This document shows, one piece after another, positions 53,047 to 61,477 of a stretch of 64,000 nucleotides of DNA (position 1 is the stretch's first letter; each line of letters starts with the position of its first letter). The position numbers were made by a program, and so were the translations under genes. The stretch spans positions 1 through 64,000 of the forward strand of contig CAZNWE010000010.1 in NCBI GenBank assembly GCA_964576715.1, in the 5' to 3' direction. The notes beneath the pieces were generated by a model. That model made no database searches and was not told the DNA's origin. It worked only from the letters and a program-made list of their open reading frames with translations. This DNA is from SLRI01 sp964576715 (GTDB taxonomy: Bacteria; Pseudomonadota; Alphaproteobacteria; Geminicoccales; Geminicoccaceae).

Positions 53047-54107
53047 CACCCGCCGCTCTCGTCACCGGCGAACGGCCGGCCCTGATCTTTCCGGGCCTGG
53101 TCCTGGGCGCCGCCCTGGTAGCACTCCTCGGCCTCGGCTCCGGCGCGGTGGCGATCGCCCCCGGCGAGGTCCTCTCGATCCTCCGCCACTGGCCGTCCGG
53201 AACAGTCGACCCGGCACTCGGCCGGGAAGCCATCGTACTGGTCGAGATCCGCCTGCCGCGGCTGCTCGCCGGCTTTGCGATCGGGGCGGCGATCGCCATC
53301 GCCGGGGCCGGCATGCAGGGCCTCTTTCGCAATCCCTTGGCCGATCCGGGCCTGATCGGCATCTCCAGCGGCGCCGCCGTGGCGGCGGTCGGCTTCATCG
53401 TCGTGATCGGCCCCTGGCTCGCGGGCACGGCACCCGAACTCATGCGCTTCGGCCTGCCGGTGGCGGCCTTCCTGGGCGGGCTCGTCGTCACCGCCCTGAT
53501 CGTCGCCATTGCGTCCCGGAACGGCACGATCGACGTCGCCATGCTGCTCTTGGGCGGCATCGCCATCAACGCGCTCGCCGGGGCGCTGATCGGTGTCCTG
53601 GTCTTCATGAGCGACGATCAGCAGCTGCGCGAGGCGACCTTCTGGATGATGGGCTCGCTCGCCGCAATCACCTGGCCCGCCCTCCTGCAGACCCTGCCGC
53701 TCCTCGTCCTGCCACTGTTGACCGTTCCCTATGTCGCCCGGGCGCTCAACGCGCTTCTGCTCGGCGAGGCGGACGCGAAGCTCCTGGGCTTCGCCGTCGA
53801 GCGGACCAAGGCGCTGGTCGTGGTCGTCACCGCTCTCGCGATCGGCGCTGGTGTCGCGATCTCCGGCATGATCGGCTTCATCGGCCTCGTTGCCCCGCAT
53901 CTGGCGCGGCTCCTGGTCGGTGTCGATCACCGGCGGATGCTGCCGGCCTCGGCGCTGCTCGGCGGCACGCTCCTGGTCGGTGCCGATCTCGTGGCCCGGC
54001 TGGTCGTGCTGCCCGCCGAACTGCCGATCGGCATCGTCACCGCCCTCGTCGGCAGCCCCTTCTTCCTCTGGATGCTGCAGCGGCGGCTGCGGCAGACCGC
54101 TTTTTGA
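53043..54107 (+). CDS. hmuU: Haem ABC transporter permease
   Basis: The 354-residue FecCD-type permease has about ten membrane segments. EIRLPRLLAGFAIGAAIAIAGAGMQGLFRNPLADPGLIGISSGAAVAAVG is diagnostic, and GMIGFIGLVAPHLARLLVGVDHRRMLPASALLGGTLLVGADLVARL is the C-terminal signature including the ATPase-coupling loop. It moves haem or a haem-like iron complex across the inner membrane. It overlaps hmuT by 4 bases. Confidence 0.94.
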   Translation: MTPAALVTGERPALIFPGLVLGAALVALLGLGSGAVAIAPGEVLSILRHWPSGTVDPALGREAIVLVEIRLPRLLAGFAIGAAIAIAGAGMQGLFRNPLADPGLIGISSGAAVAAVGFIVVIGPWLAGTAPELMRFGLPVAAFLGGLVVTALIVAIASRNGTIDVAMLLLGGIAINALAGALIGVLVFMSDDQQLREATFWMMGSLAAITWPALLQTLPLLVLPLLTVPYVARALNALLLGEADAKLLGFAVERTKALVVVVTALAIGAGVAISGMIGFIGLVAPHLARLLVGVDHRRMLPASALLGGTLLVGADLVARLVVLPAELPIGIVTALVGSPFFLWMLQRRLRQTAF

Positions 54108-54120
54108 GGGCCGGGCAGCG

Positions 54121-54945
54121 ATGCTGAGCGCCACGGCAATCGAGGTCGAACGCCAGGGCCGCCGCATCCTCGGCCCGGTCAGCCTGGAGCTGCAGCCGGG
54201 CGAGGTAACGGTGCTCGTCGGCCCCAACGGTGCCGGCAAGTCGACCCTCTTGGAGGTTCTGGCCGGCATTACCCGCCCCGATCGCGGCGGCGTCGCCCTC
54301 GCCGGGCGACCGCTCGAGGCCTCGGCACCGTTCGATCTCGCCCGCCGCCGGGCGGTGCTCCGCCAGCACAACGAGCTCGCTTTCGCCTTCACCGCCGAGG
54401 AGGTGGTCGCCCTCGGTCGCAGCCCGCATCACGGCCGCTGGAGCCAGACGATCGAGACCCGGCTGATCGCAGACGCCATGGCGCGAGCAGGTGTGGCCGA
54501 GCTCGCCCGGCGCAGCTACCCGACCCTTTCCGGTGGCGAGCGCCAGCGGGTGCAGTTCGCCCGGGCGCTGGCCCAACTGGCCACCCCCGACGGCCCGGTC
54601 GAGGGCGGCATCCTGCTGCTCGACGAGCCCAGCGCCAGTCTCGATCCGGCGCACCAGGAACGGCTCTTCGTCGTCGCCAGAAGCCTCGCCCGGGCCTCGG
54701 TCCTGGTCACCGCCGTGGTCCACGATCTCAATCTCGCGGCCGTCGTGGCCGACCGGATCGTCATGCTGGATCGGGCATGGATCGTCGCCGATGGCCCGCC
54801 CGAGGCCGTGCTGACCGCCGAAGGCATCGGGGCCGTCTTCGGCATCGCGGTCGATGTGCTCCGCCATCCGGCGAGCGGCCGGCCACTTCTGGCCTCCAGG
54901 CTCGGCGCCGAAAAACAACAGCCTCCACTCGAAGAGGTGGCATGA
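54121..54945 (+). CDS. hmuV: Haem ABC transporter ATP-binding protein
   Basis: The 274-residue ATPase shows Walker A VGPNGAGKSTLLEVL, Q-loop LRQHNELAFAFTAEEVVALGRSPH, signature LSGGERQRVQFARAL, Walker B ILLLDEPSASLD and the switch VVHDLNLAAVVADRI. It energises HmuU. ATG 54121 follows hmuU by 13 bases, and its stop codon overlaps the DUF2325 gene by 4 bases (ATGA), so the haem genes form one operon with two accessory genes. Confidence 0.94.
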   Translation: MLSATAIEVERQGRRILGPVSLELQPGEVTVLVGPNGAGKSTLLEVLAGITRPDRGGVALAGRPLEASAPFDLARRRAVLRQHNELAFAFTAEEVVALGRSPHHGRWSQTIETRLIADAMARAGVAELARRSYPTLSGGERQRVQFARALAQLATPDGPVEGGILLLDEPSASLDPAHQERLFVVARSLARASVLVTAVVHDLNLAAVVADRIVMLDRAWIVADGPPEAVLTAEGIGAVFGIAVDVLRHPASGRPLLASRLGAEKQQPPLEEVA

Positions 54946-56093
54946 CCCTGAAACAGGGACAGCGTCTGGAACTCTGGGAAGTGAGGAACGGGGCGCACTG
55001 CTCGGTGATCGGCACCTGCCTCGCCCCCGCCGACGTCAAAACGGTACTGCGCAAGGCCAAATTGCAGCGCGAGCCAGGGGCCCCGGAGTACGAAGTGCAC
55101 GGCTTTCTCGTCAACGAGGCGGCCCGGCAGGGGCCGGTCGGCCGGATCATCGACGCCTGTCTCGACAAGAAGTATGCCGGGGCCATCCGCCAGAGCCTCA
55201 GGCTCGAGAGCGAGGAAGCGATCCTCGCCTATTGGCAAGAGGCCTGCAGGCGGGGAGCGATCGCCGGTCCCTATTGGGCGCTACTGACGCTGCCCGACCT
55301 GCCGCAGAAGCTCTCCAACCGCATTTTCGGCGACGTCCACATGCTCGGCCACTTCATGGCCGGTGCCAGCCGCGAGCAGCAGGCGGAACTCTGGGCGGTC
55401 GAACAGCGTAACCAAGAGCTGGAGCACCGGCTGCAGAAGGTGCGGACCCGCGCCGAGGAAAGGGATCTGGCCCAGCGCGCCCGGATCGAGGTCCTCGAGC
55501 GCGAGCTGGCTTCGGCCCGCGCCGCCACCGCGACGTCCATCACGCCGATGCCGGCGCGCAACGATGCCGGCGCCCGGCAGGATCGTCGACTGGCCAAGCA
55601 GGGACGCCGGATCGCCGCACTGCGCGAACAGGTCGCCCGGCTGCAGGCGACCAATGACTGCCTCAGGGCAGCACTGGCCCACCGCGACAGGCTGCCGCCG
55701 CTGCCCGCAAGACTTGCCGATCTCGCCAGCCAGCAGCCGCCGGAGCGACCAGCTGCGTGTCGCGTCGCGATGCTGCGCTCGCTCCTCTATGTCGGCGGCC
55801 GGAGAAGTGTGCTGCCGCATCTGCGCGCCGATGCCGCCCGGATCGACGCGGAACTCCTGCACCACGACGGCGGCATCGAGGAAAACGTCACCCGGCTCGA
55901 CGAGCTGGTGCCGCAGGCCGACATCGTGTTCTGCCCGGTCGACTGCGTCAGCCACGGAGCGAGCCTCAGGGCCCGCGCCCTTTGCCGCCGCTACGCCAAG
56001 CCCTTCGTACCGCTTCGAAGTGCCAGCGCCTCGTGCTTCAGGCGCGGCATCGACGAGCTCGCCCCGCAACCCTCGACCGAGGAAGCCAGTTGA
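54942..56093 (+). CDS. DUF2325-domain protein in haem operon
   Basis: The 383-residue soluble protein has an N-terminal region with many charged residues, a central coiled coil (ELEHRLQKVRTRAEERDLAQRARIEVLERELASA, then RIAALREQVARLQATNDCL), and a C-terminal DUF2325 domain (SLLYVGGRRSVLPHLRADAARIDAELLHHDGG to DIVFCPVDCVSHGASLRARALCRRYAKPFVPL). The domain's role is unknown. Linked by 1-4-base overlaps to hmuV and to the monooxygenase gene, it probably works in haem handling. Confidence 0.9.
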   Translation: MTLKQGQRLELWEVRNGAHCSVIGTCLAPADVKTVLRKAKLQREPGAPEYEVHGFLVNEAARQGPVGRIIDACLDKKYAGAIRQSLRLESEEAILAYWQEACRRGAIAGPYWALLTLPDLPQKLSNRIFGDVHMLGHFMAGASREQQAELWAVEQRNQELEHRLQKVRTRAEERDLAQRARIEVLERELASARAATATSITPMPARNDAGARQDRRLAKQGRRIAALREQVARLQATNDCLRAALAHRDRLPPLPARLADLASQQPPERPAACRVAMLRSLLYVGGRRSVLPHLRADAARIDAELLHHDGGIEENVTRLDELVPQADIVFCPVDCVSHGASLRARALCRRYAKPFVPLRSASASCFRRGIDELAPQPSTEEAS

Positions 56094-56401
56094 TGTTCAT
56101 CGCGATGAACCGTTTTCGCGTCCGCCACGGCGAAGAGGACCGCTTCGAGACAATCTGGCGTAACCGGGAGACCAGGCTCACTGACACCCCCGGCTTCCAG
56201 TCCTTCCACCTGCTGCGCGGCCCGAGCCTCGACGATCACACCCTCTTCGCCTCGCACACCATCTGGGCCTCGCGCGACGCCTTCACCGCCTGGACGCGCA
56301 GCGACGCTTTCCGCAACGCCCATCGCGATGCCGGCGAGCACACAGGCCTCTATCTCGGCCACCCGGCGTTCGAGGGCTTCGACGTCGTCGAGGGAACATA
56401 A
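56093..56401 (+). CDS. Haem-degrading monooxygenase-like protein (ABM fold)
   Basis: The 102-residue protein reads FIAMNRFRVRHGEEDRFETIWRNRETRLTDTPGFQSFHLLRG, then SHTIWASRDAFTAWTRSDAFRNAHRDAGEH. The Asn near the start, the Trp and the His match the catalytic trio of IsdG/HmuQ-type haem oxygenases. It would open the haem ring to free iron once HmuTUV has imported it. It starts one base inside the DUF2325 stop (TGATG). Other ABM-fold enzymes exist, but the operon strongly favours haem. Confidence 0.85.
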   Translation: MFIAMNRFRVRHGEEDRFETIWRNRETRLTDTPGFQSFHLLRGPSLDDHTLFASHTIWASRDAFTAWTRSDAFRNAHRDAGEHTGLYLGHPAFEGFDVVEGT

Positions 56402-56408
56402 GAGAGCG

Positions 56409-56483
56409 TGGCGACCCCTACGGGAATCGAACCCGTGTTTTCAGCGTGAGAGGCTGACGTCCTGACCGCTAGACGAAGGGGTC
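56409..56483 (-). tRNA. tRNA-Glu(CTC)
   Basis: Read on the minus strand, GACCCCT (acceptor) pairs with AGGGGTC, then discriminator G and an encoded CCA. The D-arm holds TCGTCTAGCGG, the anticodon arm is TCAGC-CTCTCAC-GCTGA with anticodon CTC, and the T-arm contains GGTTCGATTCC. It reads GAG codons. It lies between the haem operon (plus strand) and the RlmD-like gene (minus strand). Confidence 0.95.
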
Positions 56484-56524
56484 GCAGGCGGATTTTGGGT
56501 ACTTAGAAGCTTGGCTGCCGCTGA

Positions 56525-57948
56525 TCAAGTGGCAACGCGCCGGAAGGCAGCGACCAGCTCGATGTCGGGGGCGAAGAGGAACTGGTCGATCGCCTCGAGT
56601 GCGGTGAGCCGGTAGCCGCCCTGGACGAGGCGTGCCGCATCGCGGGCGAAGCTGGCGGGGGCGCAGGCGGCGTAGATGATCGTCGGCACGGCGCTCTCGG
56701 CCAAGGCTTCGACCTGGGCCAGCGCACCTGCCCTGGGCGGATCGAGGATGGCGGCCGCCAGGCCGCGGAGCTCGTCCGGCTGCAGGGGGCTCGCCATCAG
56801 GTCGCGGCGATGCGACCGGACCTGCGGATGGCGAATGGCGGCGACGAGCTCGGCCGCGGCATCGAACGCCCGGACCGTGGCACCCGCCTCGGCCAGGGCC
56901 AGGCTCAACGTGCCGACGCCGGCGAACAGATCGACGACCGTGCGCGCGCCACCGAGCTGCCTGGCCACGAAATCCTGCAGCGCCGCCTCGCCCTCGGCCG
57001 TGGCCTGCAGGAAAGCCGCCGGCGGCAGGCTGATCGGCACACCGGCGATGCTCAGCACCGGCGGCAGCCGGACGGCCAGCGGCTCGGGCGCCCGGCCGCC
57101 GGCGGCGACGGCAAGGCGAACCAGATCTGCGGCCTGGGCGAACGCTGCGAGCCGCTCGCGATCNNNNNNNNNNNNNNNNNNNNNNNNNNNNNNNNNNNNN
57201 NNNNNNNNNNNNNNNNNNNNNNNNNNNNNNNNNNNNNNNNNNNNNNNNNNNNNNNNNNNNNNNCGGCAAGGCGAACCAGATCTGCGGCCTGGGCGAACGC
57301 TGCGAGCCGCTCGCGATCCGCGAGCGCGGGTTCGCGCTCGAGCTGCAGCACGACCTCCGGGCCGGCATCGAGAGCGGTGAGCGTCACCTCGCCACCGCGC
57401 TGCACGACCTCGAGCTCGCGCAGCAGCCGGCGCAGTGGTGCAAACAGGGCGACCAGGGCGGGCCGGGCGATCGGACATTCGGTGACCGGGACCAGCTCGT
57501 GGCCGAGGCGGCGGCGAAAGCCGAGCCGGCCGTCGCCGGCATAGCCGAGGCGCAACCGACGGCGACTGCCGAGCGGGCTCTTGTGCAACGGGATCGCCCG
57601 TGGAGCGGCGAGGCCCCGAGCCCGCAGGGCACCCTCGAGCCGCCGGAGCAGCAGGCTATCGCCGGTCGCCGCCGGCAGATGCTGCAGCGCGCAGCCGCCA
57701 CAAACACCGAAATGCGAGCAGATCGGCGCTTGTCGCTCGGGGCTGGCGTCGAGGCACGCCAGCGGCTCGACGGTTCGCTCGCTGCCCTGTCGCCGGACCC
57801 GCCAGCGCTCGCCCGGCAGGGCGAGCGGCACGATCAGCCGCTCGCCCTGATGGTCGGCAATGCCGTCGCCACGCGAGCCGAGCGCCTCGATCGCCACCTC
57901 GAGGGTCCACGCCTCGGTCTTGCGGCGCTTGGCCCGGCCGCGGTTCAA
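56525..57948 (-). CDS. 23S rRNA/tRNA (uracil-5-)methyltransferase, RlmD/TrmA family (interrupted by assembly gap)
   Basis: The gene encodes a radical-independent, SAM-dependent uracil C5-methyltransferase. It has a TRAM-like start (WTLEVAIEALGSRGDGIADHQGERLIVPLALPGE), a four-cysteine cluster region starting CSHFGVCGGCALQHL, a SAM site VVDLFAGVGTLSLALAEAGATV, ILDPPRAG, and the catalytic cysteine in IIYAACAPASFARD. The 100-N gap splits it, but the flanks repeat DRERLAAFAQAADLVRLA; removing one 55-base copy plus the Ns gives one intact frame. TTG 57948 overlaps the stop of the small membrane protein gene (TTGA). RlmD and related members cannot be separated by sequence alone. Confidence 0.9.
57109..57318. 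other. Assembly gap of 100 N with duplicated 55-base flanks
   Basis: Bases 57109-57163 and 57264-57318 are identical over 55 bases and abut the 100 Ns on each side. This is the signature of two contigs that overlapped by a fixed k-mer length but were joined with a placeholder. The real DNA most likely contains the sequence once, with no gap, and that version restores the methyltransferase reading frame. Confidence 0.9.
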
Positions 57949-58250
57949 GGCCGTGCCGTCTCGACGACGAACGACGCCGTCCCCGCCGGATCTCGAGGGT
58001 CGAGACGGAGCAGCAGGGTGGCACCCGTGTCGTCGGCCACCAGGAGAAAGAGAAATTCGCCCGTCGCCGCCATTTGCCTTATGGTGAAGCCGGCCGGGAG
58101 CGCGATCGAGCCCGTGTCGACGACCGCCGAGCGATCGGTGCCGGTGCGCGCCCGTTCGACCAGAAGCCAGCCGAGCGCCGCGATGCCGAGGACGATCACC
58201 ACCGCAGCCACCACGTTGAAGATCTTGAGAATGCCGAGATACCGTTCCAT
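57945..58250 (-). CDS. Small membrane protein (DUF6476-like)
   Basis: The 101-residue protein has one membrane segment (IFNVVAAVVIVLGIAALGWLLVE), then a periplasmic domain (SIALPAGFTIRQMAATGEFLFLLVADDTGATLLLRLDPRDPAGTASFVV). Its position, divergent from rluD with rpoH beyond, matches a small alphaproteobacterial family of unknown function known as DUF6476. Its stop overlaps the TTG start of the methyltransferase gene. The family name is recalled from gene order. Confidence 0.75.
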   Translation of the reverse strand: MERYLGILKIFNVVAAVVIVLGIAALGWLLVERARTGTDRSAVVDTGSIALPAGFTIRQMAATGEFLFLLVADDTGATLLLRLDPRDPAGTASFVVETARP

Positions 58251-58294
58251 CGACTGCTCGAACAGGGCCGCACCCGGCCTGGAAGTGCCCGCCC

Positions 58295-59257
58295 GTGGTT
58301 GACAGCGGCACGGCGCCGCCGGTCGAGATCCGCGCGGACGAGGCCGGCCGCCGGCTCGATGCGGTGCTGGCCGAGCGGCTCGAGGAGCTGTCGCGCTCGC
58401 GCCTGCAGGGCCTGCTGCGCGCGGGCCATCTCTGGCTCGGCGAGGAGGTCGTAACGGAGGGCAAGCGGCGGGTCAAACCAGGCGAGCGCTACGTGCTCAC
58501 GGTGCCGCCGAGCGCACCCTCAGAGCTGTTGCCCGAGGACCGCCCGCTGTGCATCGCCTATGAGGACGACGACCTGCTGGTCGTCGACAAGCCCGCCGGT
58601 CTCGTCGTCCATCCCGCCGCCGGGCACGCGCAGGGAACGCTGGTGCACGCGCTCCTCGCCCATTGCGGCGACAGTCTGTCTGGCATCGGCGGGGTGCAGC
58701 GGCCCGGCATCGTGCACCGCATCGACAAGGACGTGAGTGGCCTCTTGGTCGTCGCCAAGCACGACCGGGTGCATCAGGGGCTGGCCGGCCAGTTCACCGT
58801 GCACAGTGTCGAGCGCCGCTACGAGGCCCTGGTCTACGGTCTGCCGAACCCGGCCGAAGGCGTCATCGATCGGCCGATCGCCCGCCATCCGACCGACCGA
58901 AAGCGGATGGCCATCGTCGCCGACGGCAAGCGGGCAGTGACCCGCTATCGGCTGATCGAGGCCGCAGGCACCACCACCGCCCGCGTCGAGCTGGCGCTCG
59001 AGACCGGCCGCACCCACCAGATCAGGGTGCACCTCTCGAGCCTCGGTCATCCGCTGTTGGGCGACCGAACCTACAAGCCACGCAAGAAGCCGGCACTGCC
59101 ACCGGCCCTTGGCGAGGCCGTACAGGCCCTCGATCGAATAGCCTTGCACGCCAAGCTGCTCGGTTTCACTCATCCCCGTACTGGCGAGAGACTATGCTTC
59201 GTGTCCGCGCCACCGGCGATATTCGATCGACTTCTCCAGCTCGCCCGTGTATCGTGA
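58295..59257 (+). CDS. rluD: RluA-family 23S rRNA pseudouridine synthase (RluD-like)
   Basis: The 320-residue enzyme has an N-terminal S4 RNA-binding domain (GRRLDAVLAERLEELSRSRLQGLLRAGHLWLGEEV). The catalytic Asp is in GIVHRIDKDVSGLLVVAKHD, and ETGRTHQIRVHLSSLGHPLLGD is the core strand. It converts uridines of large-subunit rRNA (helix 69 in RluD) to pseudouridine. It starts at GTG 58295. RluD rather than RluC is inferred from length and its place next to rpoH. Confidence 0.92.
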   Translation: MVDSGTAPPVEIRADEAGRRLDAVLAERLEELSRSRLQGLLRAGHLWLGEEVVTEGKRRVKPGERYVLTVPPSAPSELLPEDRPLCIAYEDDDLLVVDKPAGLVVHPAAGHAQGTLVHALLAHCGDSLSGIGGVQRPGIVHRIDKDVSGLLVVAKHDRVHQGLAGQFTVHSVERRYEALVYGLPNPAEGVIDRPIARHPTDRKRMAIVADGKRAVTRYRLIEAAGTTTARVELALETGRTHQIRVHLSSLGHPLLGDRTYKPRKKPALPPALGEAVQALDRIALHAKLLGFTHPRTGERLCFVSAPPAIFDRLLQLARVS

Positions 59258-59434
59258 TCACGGCTTGGCGATGATGACTGCCGTTACGGATTTTTCACTG
59301 CACACACCCGGGCCTCGGATGTTACGCCATCGATTGATCGGGGGTGTCGGAACTATTCAGCCGTGTTGTGCGTTCCATGCCCGCCAGATTTTTTACGACA
59401 GGCTTTGGTGCACCTGAACAAGCGGACCTCGTCG

Positions 59435-60337
59435 ATGGCCAGTCTTCCTACCGTACCGCTCGAAGGTAGTGGTCTCTCCCGCTATCTGGAGGAAATCCGC
59501 CGGTTCCCGATGCTGGAGCCGCAGCAGGAATACATGCTCGCCAAGCGCTGGCGCGAGGACGACGACGTCGCCGCCGCACATACGCTGGTGACCAGCCATC
59601 TGCGTCTCGTCGCCAAGATCGCCATGGGCTACCGCGGCTACGGCCTGCCGATGAACGAGATCATCTCCGAGGGCAATGTCGGGCTGATGCAGGCGGTCAA
59701 GCGATTCGAGCCGGATCGCGGCTTCCGCCTGGCGACCTATGCGATGTGGTGGATCAGGGCAGCCATCCAGGAATATATCCTGCATTCCTGGTCGCTGGTG
59801 AAGCTCGGCACCACGGCGGCACAGAAGAAGCTCTTCTTCAATCTGCGGCGGCTGAAGAGCCAGATGCAGGCGATCGAAGAGGGCGACCTCAGCCCCGAGG
59901 CGGTCAAGAAGATCGCCGAGACCTTGGCGGTGACCGAGGAGGACGTGATCAGCATGAACCGGCGCCTCGACGGGCCGGATCACTCGCTGAACGCCACGCT
60001 CCGCGCCGAGAGCGACATGGAGTGGCAGGACTGGCTGGTCGACGAGCGAGCGACCCAGGACACGCTGATCGCCGAGGACGACGAACTCGACCACCGGCGC
60101 GAGCTCCTGGCCAGTGCGATGCACGTGCTCAACGATCGGGAGAAACACATCCTGACCGAGCGGCGGCTCAAGGAGAGCCCGACCACGCTCGAGGATCTGA
60201 GCACCGAGTACGGCATCAGCCGCGAGCGGGTCCGGCAAATCGAGGTCAGGGCGTTCGAGAAGCTGCAAAAGGCGATCCGTGGCATGGAGGCCACCAAGAC
60301 CGCCGAGGCCGCAGCGGCACAGATCCCGCAGCACTGA
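59435..60337 (+). CDS. rpoH: RNA polymerase sigma-32 (heat-shock) factor
   Basis: The 300-residue sigma factor has region 2 (GNVGLMQAVKRFEPDRGFRLATYAMWWIRAAIQEYIL) and region 4 with the -35 helix (SPTTLEDLSTEYGISRERVRQIEVRAFEKLQKAI). The RpoH-specific box QKKLFFNLRRLK between them separates it from RpoD and RpoS. It directs heat-shock transcription. ATG 59435 begins MASLPTVPLEGSGLSRYLEEIRRFPML, the standard start; an earlier GTG is less likely. Gene order after rluD is typical of alphaproteobacteria. Confidence 0.96.
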   Translation: MASLPTVPLEGSGLSRYLEEIRRFPMLEPQQEYMLAKRWREDDDVAAAHTLVTSHLRLVAKIAMGYRGYGLPMNEIISEGNVGLMQAVKRFEPDRGFRLATYAMWWIRAAIQEYILHSWSLVKLGTTAAQKKLFFNLRRLKSQMQAIEEGDLSPEAVKKIAETLAVTEEDVISMNRRLDGPDHSLNATLRAESDMEWQDWLVDERATQDTLIAEDDELDHRRELLASAMHVLNDREKHILTERRLKESPTTLEDLSTEYGISRERVRQIEVRAFEKLQKAIRGMEATKTAEAAAAQIPQH

Positions 60338-60541
60338 TCCGGCCACGACCGGCCACCTTTTCACGACAGGCAGGTCCGGCCCGGCCGCGGTGCTCGACCT
60401 GATCGGCGTTGGGCGCCGTCGGCCGACGGCGCAGCCACGCGGCACCACCGGCGATGCGCTGCCGTATCGTGGGATGTGCTTCCATTTCCGCCTCGCGTCG
60501 ACTATCGGCAAGCGCATCCTTTCAAGTGTTTCGGAGTTCGT

Positions 60542-61360
60542 ATGGCGGTGGGTCGGCGGGCGTCGCGTCGGGTGGCCAAGGCAGCCGCTCGCAGCCCGGG
60601 TCAGGTGCAGTCGCTGACGCGGGCGTTGGCGGTGCTCGACACTCTGGCCGAGACCACCGACGGTATGTCGCTGTCCGACATCGCGCAGATCGTCGGCCTC
60701 GCCCCGTCGACAGCACACCGCCTGCTGACCACGCTCGAGGCCTGCCGCTACGTCCGTTTCGTCGCCGCCGACAGCTCGTGGCAAGTCGGCGTGCAGAGCT
60801 TCGTCGTCGGCCAGGCGTTTCGCCGCAGCCGCAATCTGGCGGCGCTGGCACGGCCGTTCATGCGCCAGGTGATGGAGGAGACCGGCGAGACGGCGAACCT
60901 CTATATCGAAGAGGGTGGCGAAGCGGTCTGCATGGCTCAGGTCGAGTGCCGGCAGCTGATGCGGGCGATCGCCCGTCCGGGTGGACGCGTGAAGCTGCAC
61001 TGCTCGGGCGCCGGCAAAGCCATCCTCGCGCATCTACCGGCAACCGAGGTGGCCCGCGTGCTGCAGACCCACGGCCTGCCCCGCGCCACCGACAAGACCA
61101 TCGATACGCCGCACAAACTGAAGGCCGACCTCGAACGCATTCGCGAGCGCGGCTTCGCGCTCGACGACGAGGAGCACGCGCCGGGCCTGCGCTGCATCGC
61201 CGCCGCGATCCTCGACGAGGAGGGGCAGCCGCTCGCCGCCCTTTCCGTATCCGGCCCCTCGGCGCGGATCGACGATACGGCAGCCGGGGCCATCGGCGAC
61301 CTCGTGCGGCACGCCGCGACAGCACTGACGGAGCAGATTGGCGGTCGCTCAAACAACTGA
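60542..61360 (+). CDS. IclR-family transcriptional regulator
   Basis: The 272-residue regulator has an N-terminal winged helix (VQSLTRALAVLDTLAETTDGMSLSDIAQIVGLAPSTAHRLLTTLEACRYV) and a C-terminal ligand domain (ANLYIEEGGEAVCMAQVECRQLMRAI, then LHCSGAGKAILAHLP and EEHAPGLRCIAAAILDEEGQPLAALSVSGPSARI). The gene directly upstream of gcl and glcD in the same direction suggests it responds to glyoxylate or a related acid, as AllR and BhcR do. ATG 60542 begins the family sequence. Ligand is inferred. Confidence 0.9.
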   Translation: MAVGRRASRRVAKAAARSPGQVQSLTRALAVLDTLAETTDGMSLSDIAQIVGLAPSTAHRLLTTLEACRYVRFVAADSSWQVGVQSFVVGQAFRRSRNLAALARPFMRQVMEETGETANLYIEEGGEAVCMAQVECRQLMRAIARPGGRVKLHCSGAGKAILAHLPATEVARVLQTHGLPRATDKTIDTPHKLKADLERIRERGFALDDEEHAPGLRCIAAAILDEEGQPLAALSVSGPSARIDDTAAGAIGDLVRHAATALTEQIGGRSNN

Positions 61361-61414
61361 AAAAGTGTACTTATTAGATGTTTTTCCGAATGGCGAAATG
61401 ACATTCTATTATCG

Positions 61415-61443
61415 TTGAGCGACGCTGCCGGCGGGTCTATCGT
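61415..61443 (+). promoter_or_regulatory. Candidate gcl promoter
   Basis: TTGAGC (61415-61420) and TATCGT (61438-61443) are separated by 17 bases, a moderate sigma-70 match, with the gcl start codon 34 bases after the -10 box. A weak dyad TTTCCGAATGGCGAAA at 61383-61398, just upstream, could bind the IclR-type regulator. Pattern evidence only. Confidence 0.35.
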
Positions 61444-61477
61444 GGCGCCATAGGGAACCGTCAGAGGAGGCGTCGCC

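Noticed and set aside
57052..57478. Programmed frameshift or gene split in the RlmD-like gene
   Set aside because: Fully explained by the duplicated 55-base flank and 100 Ns.
60338..60365. Rho-independent terminator after rpoH
   Set aside because: Only a 4-bp GGCC pairing and TTTT are visible, too weak to call.
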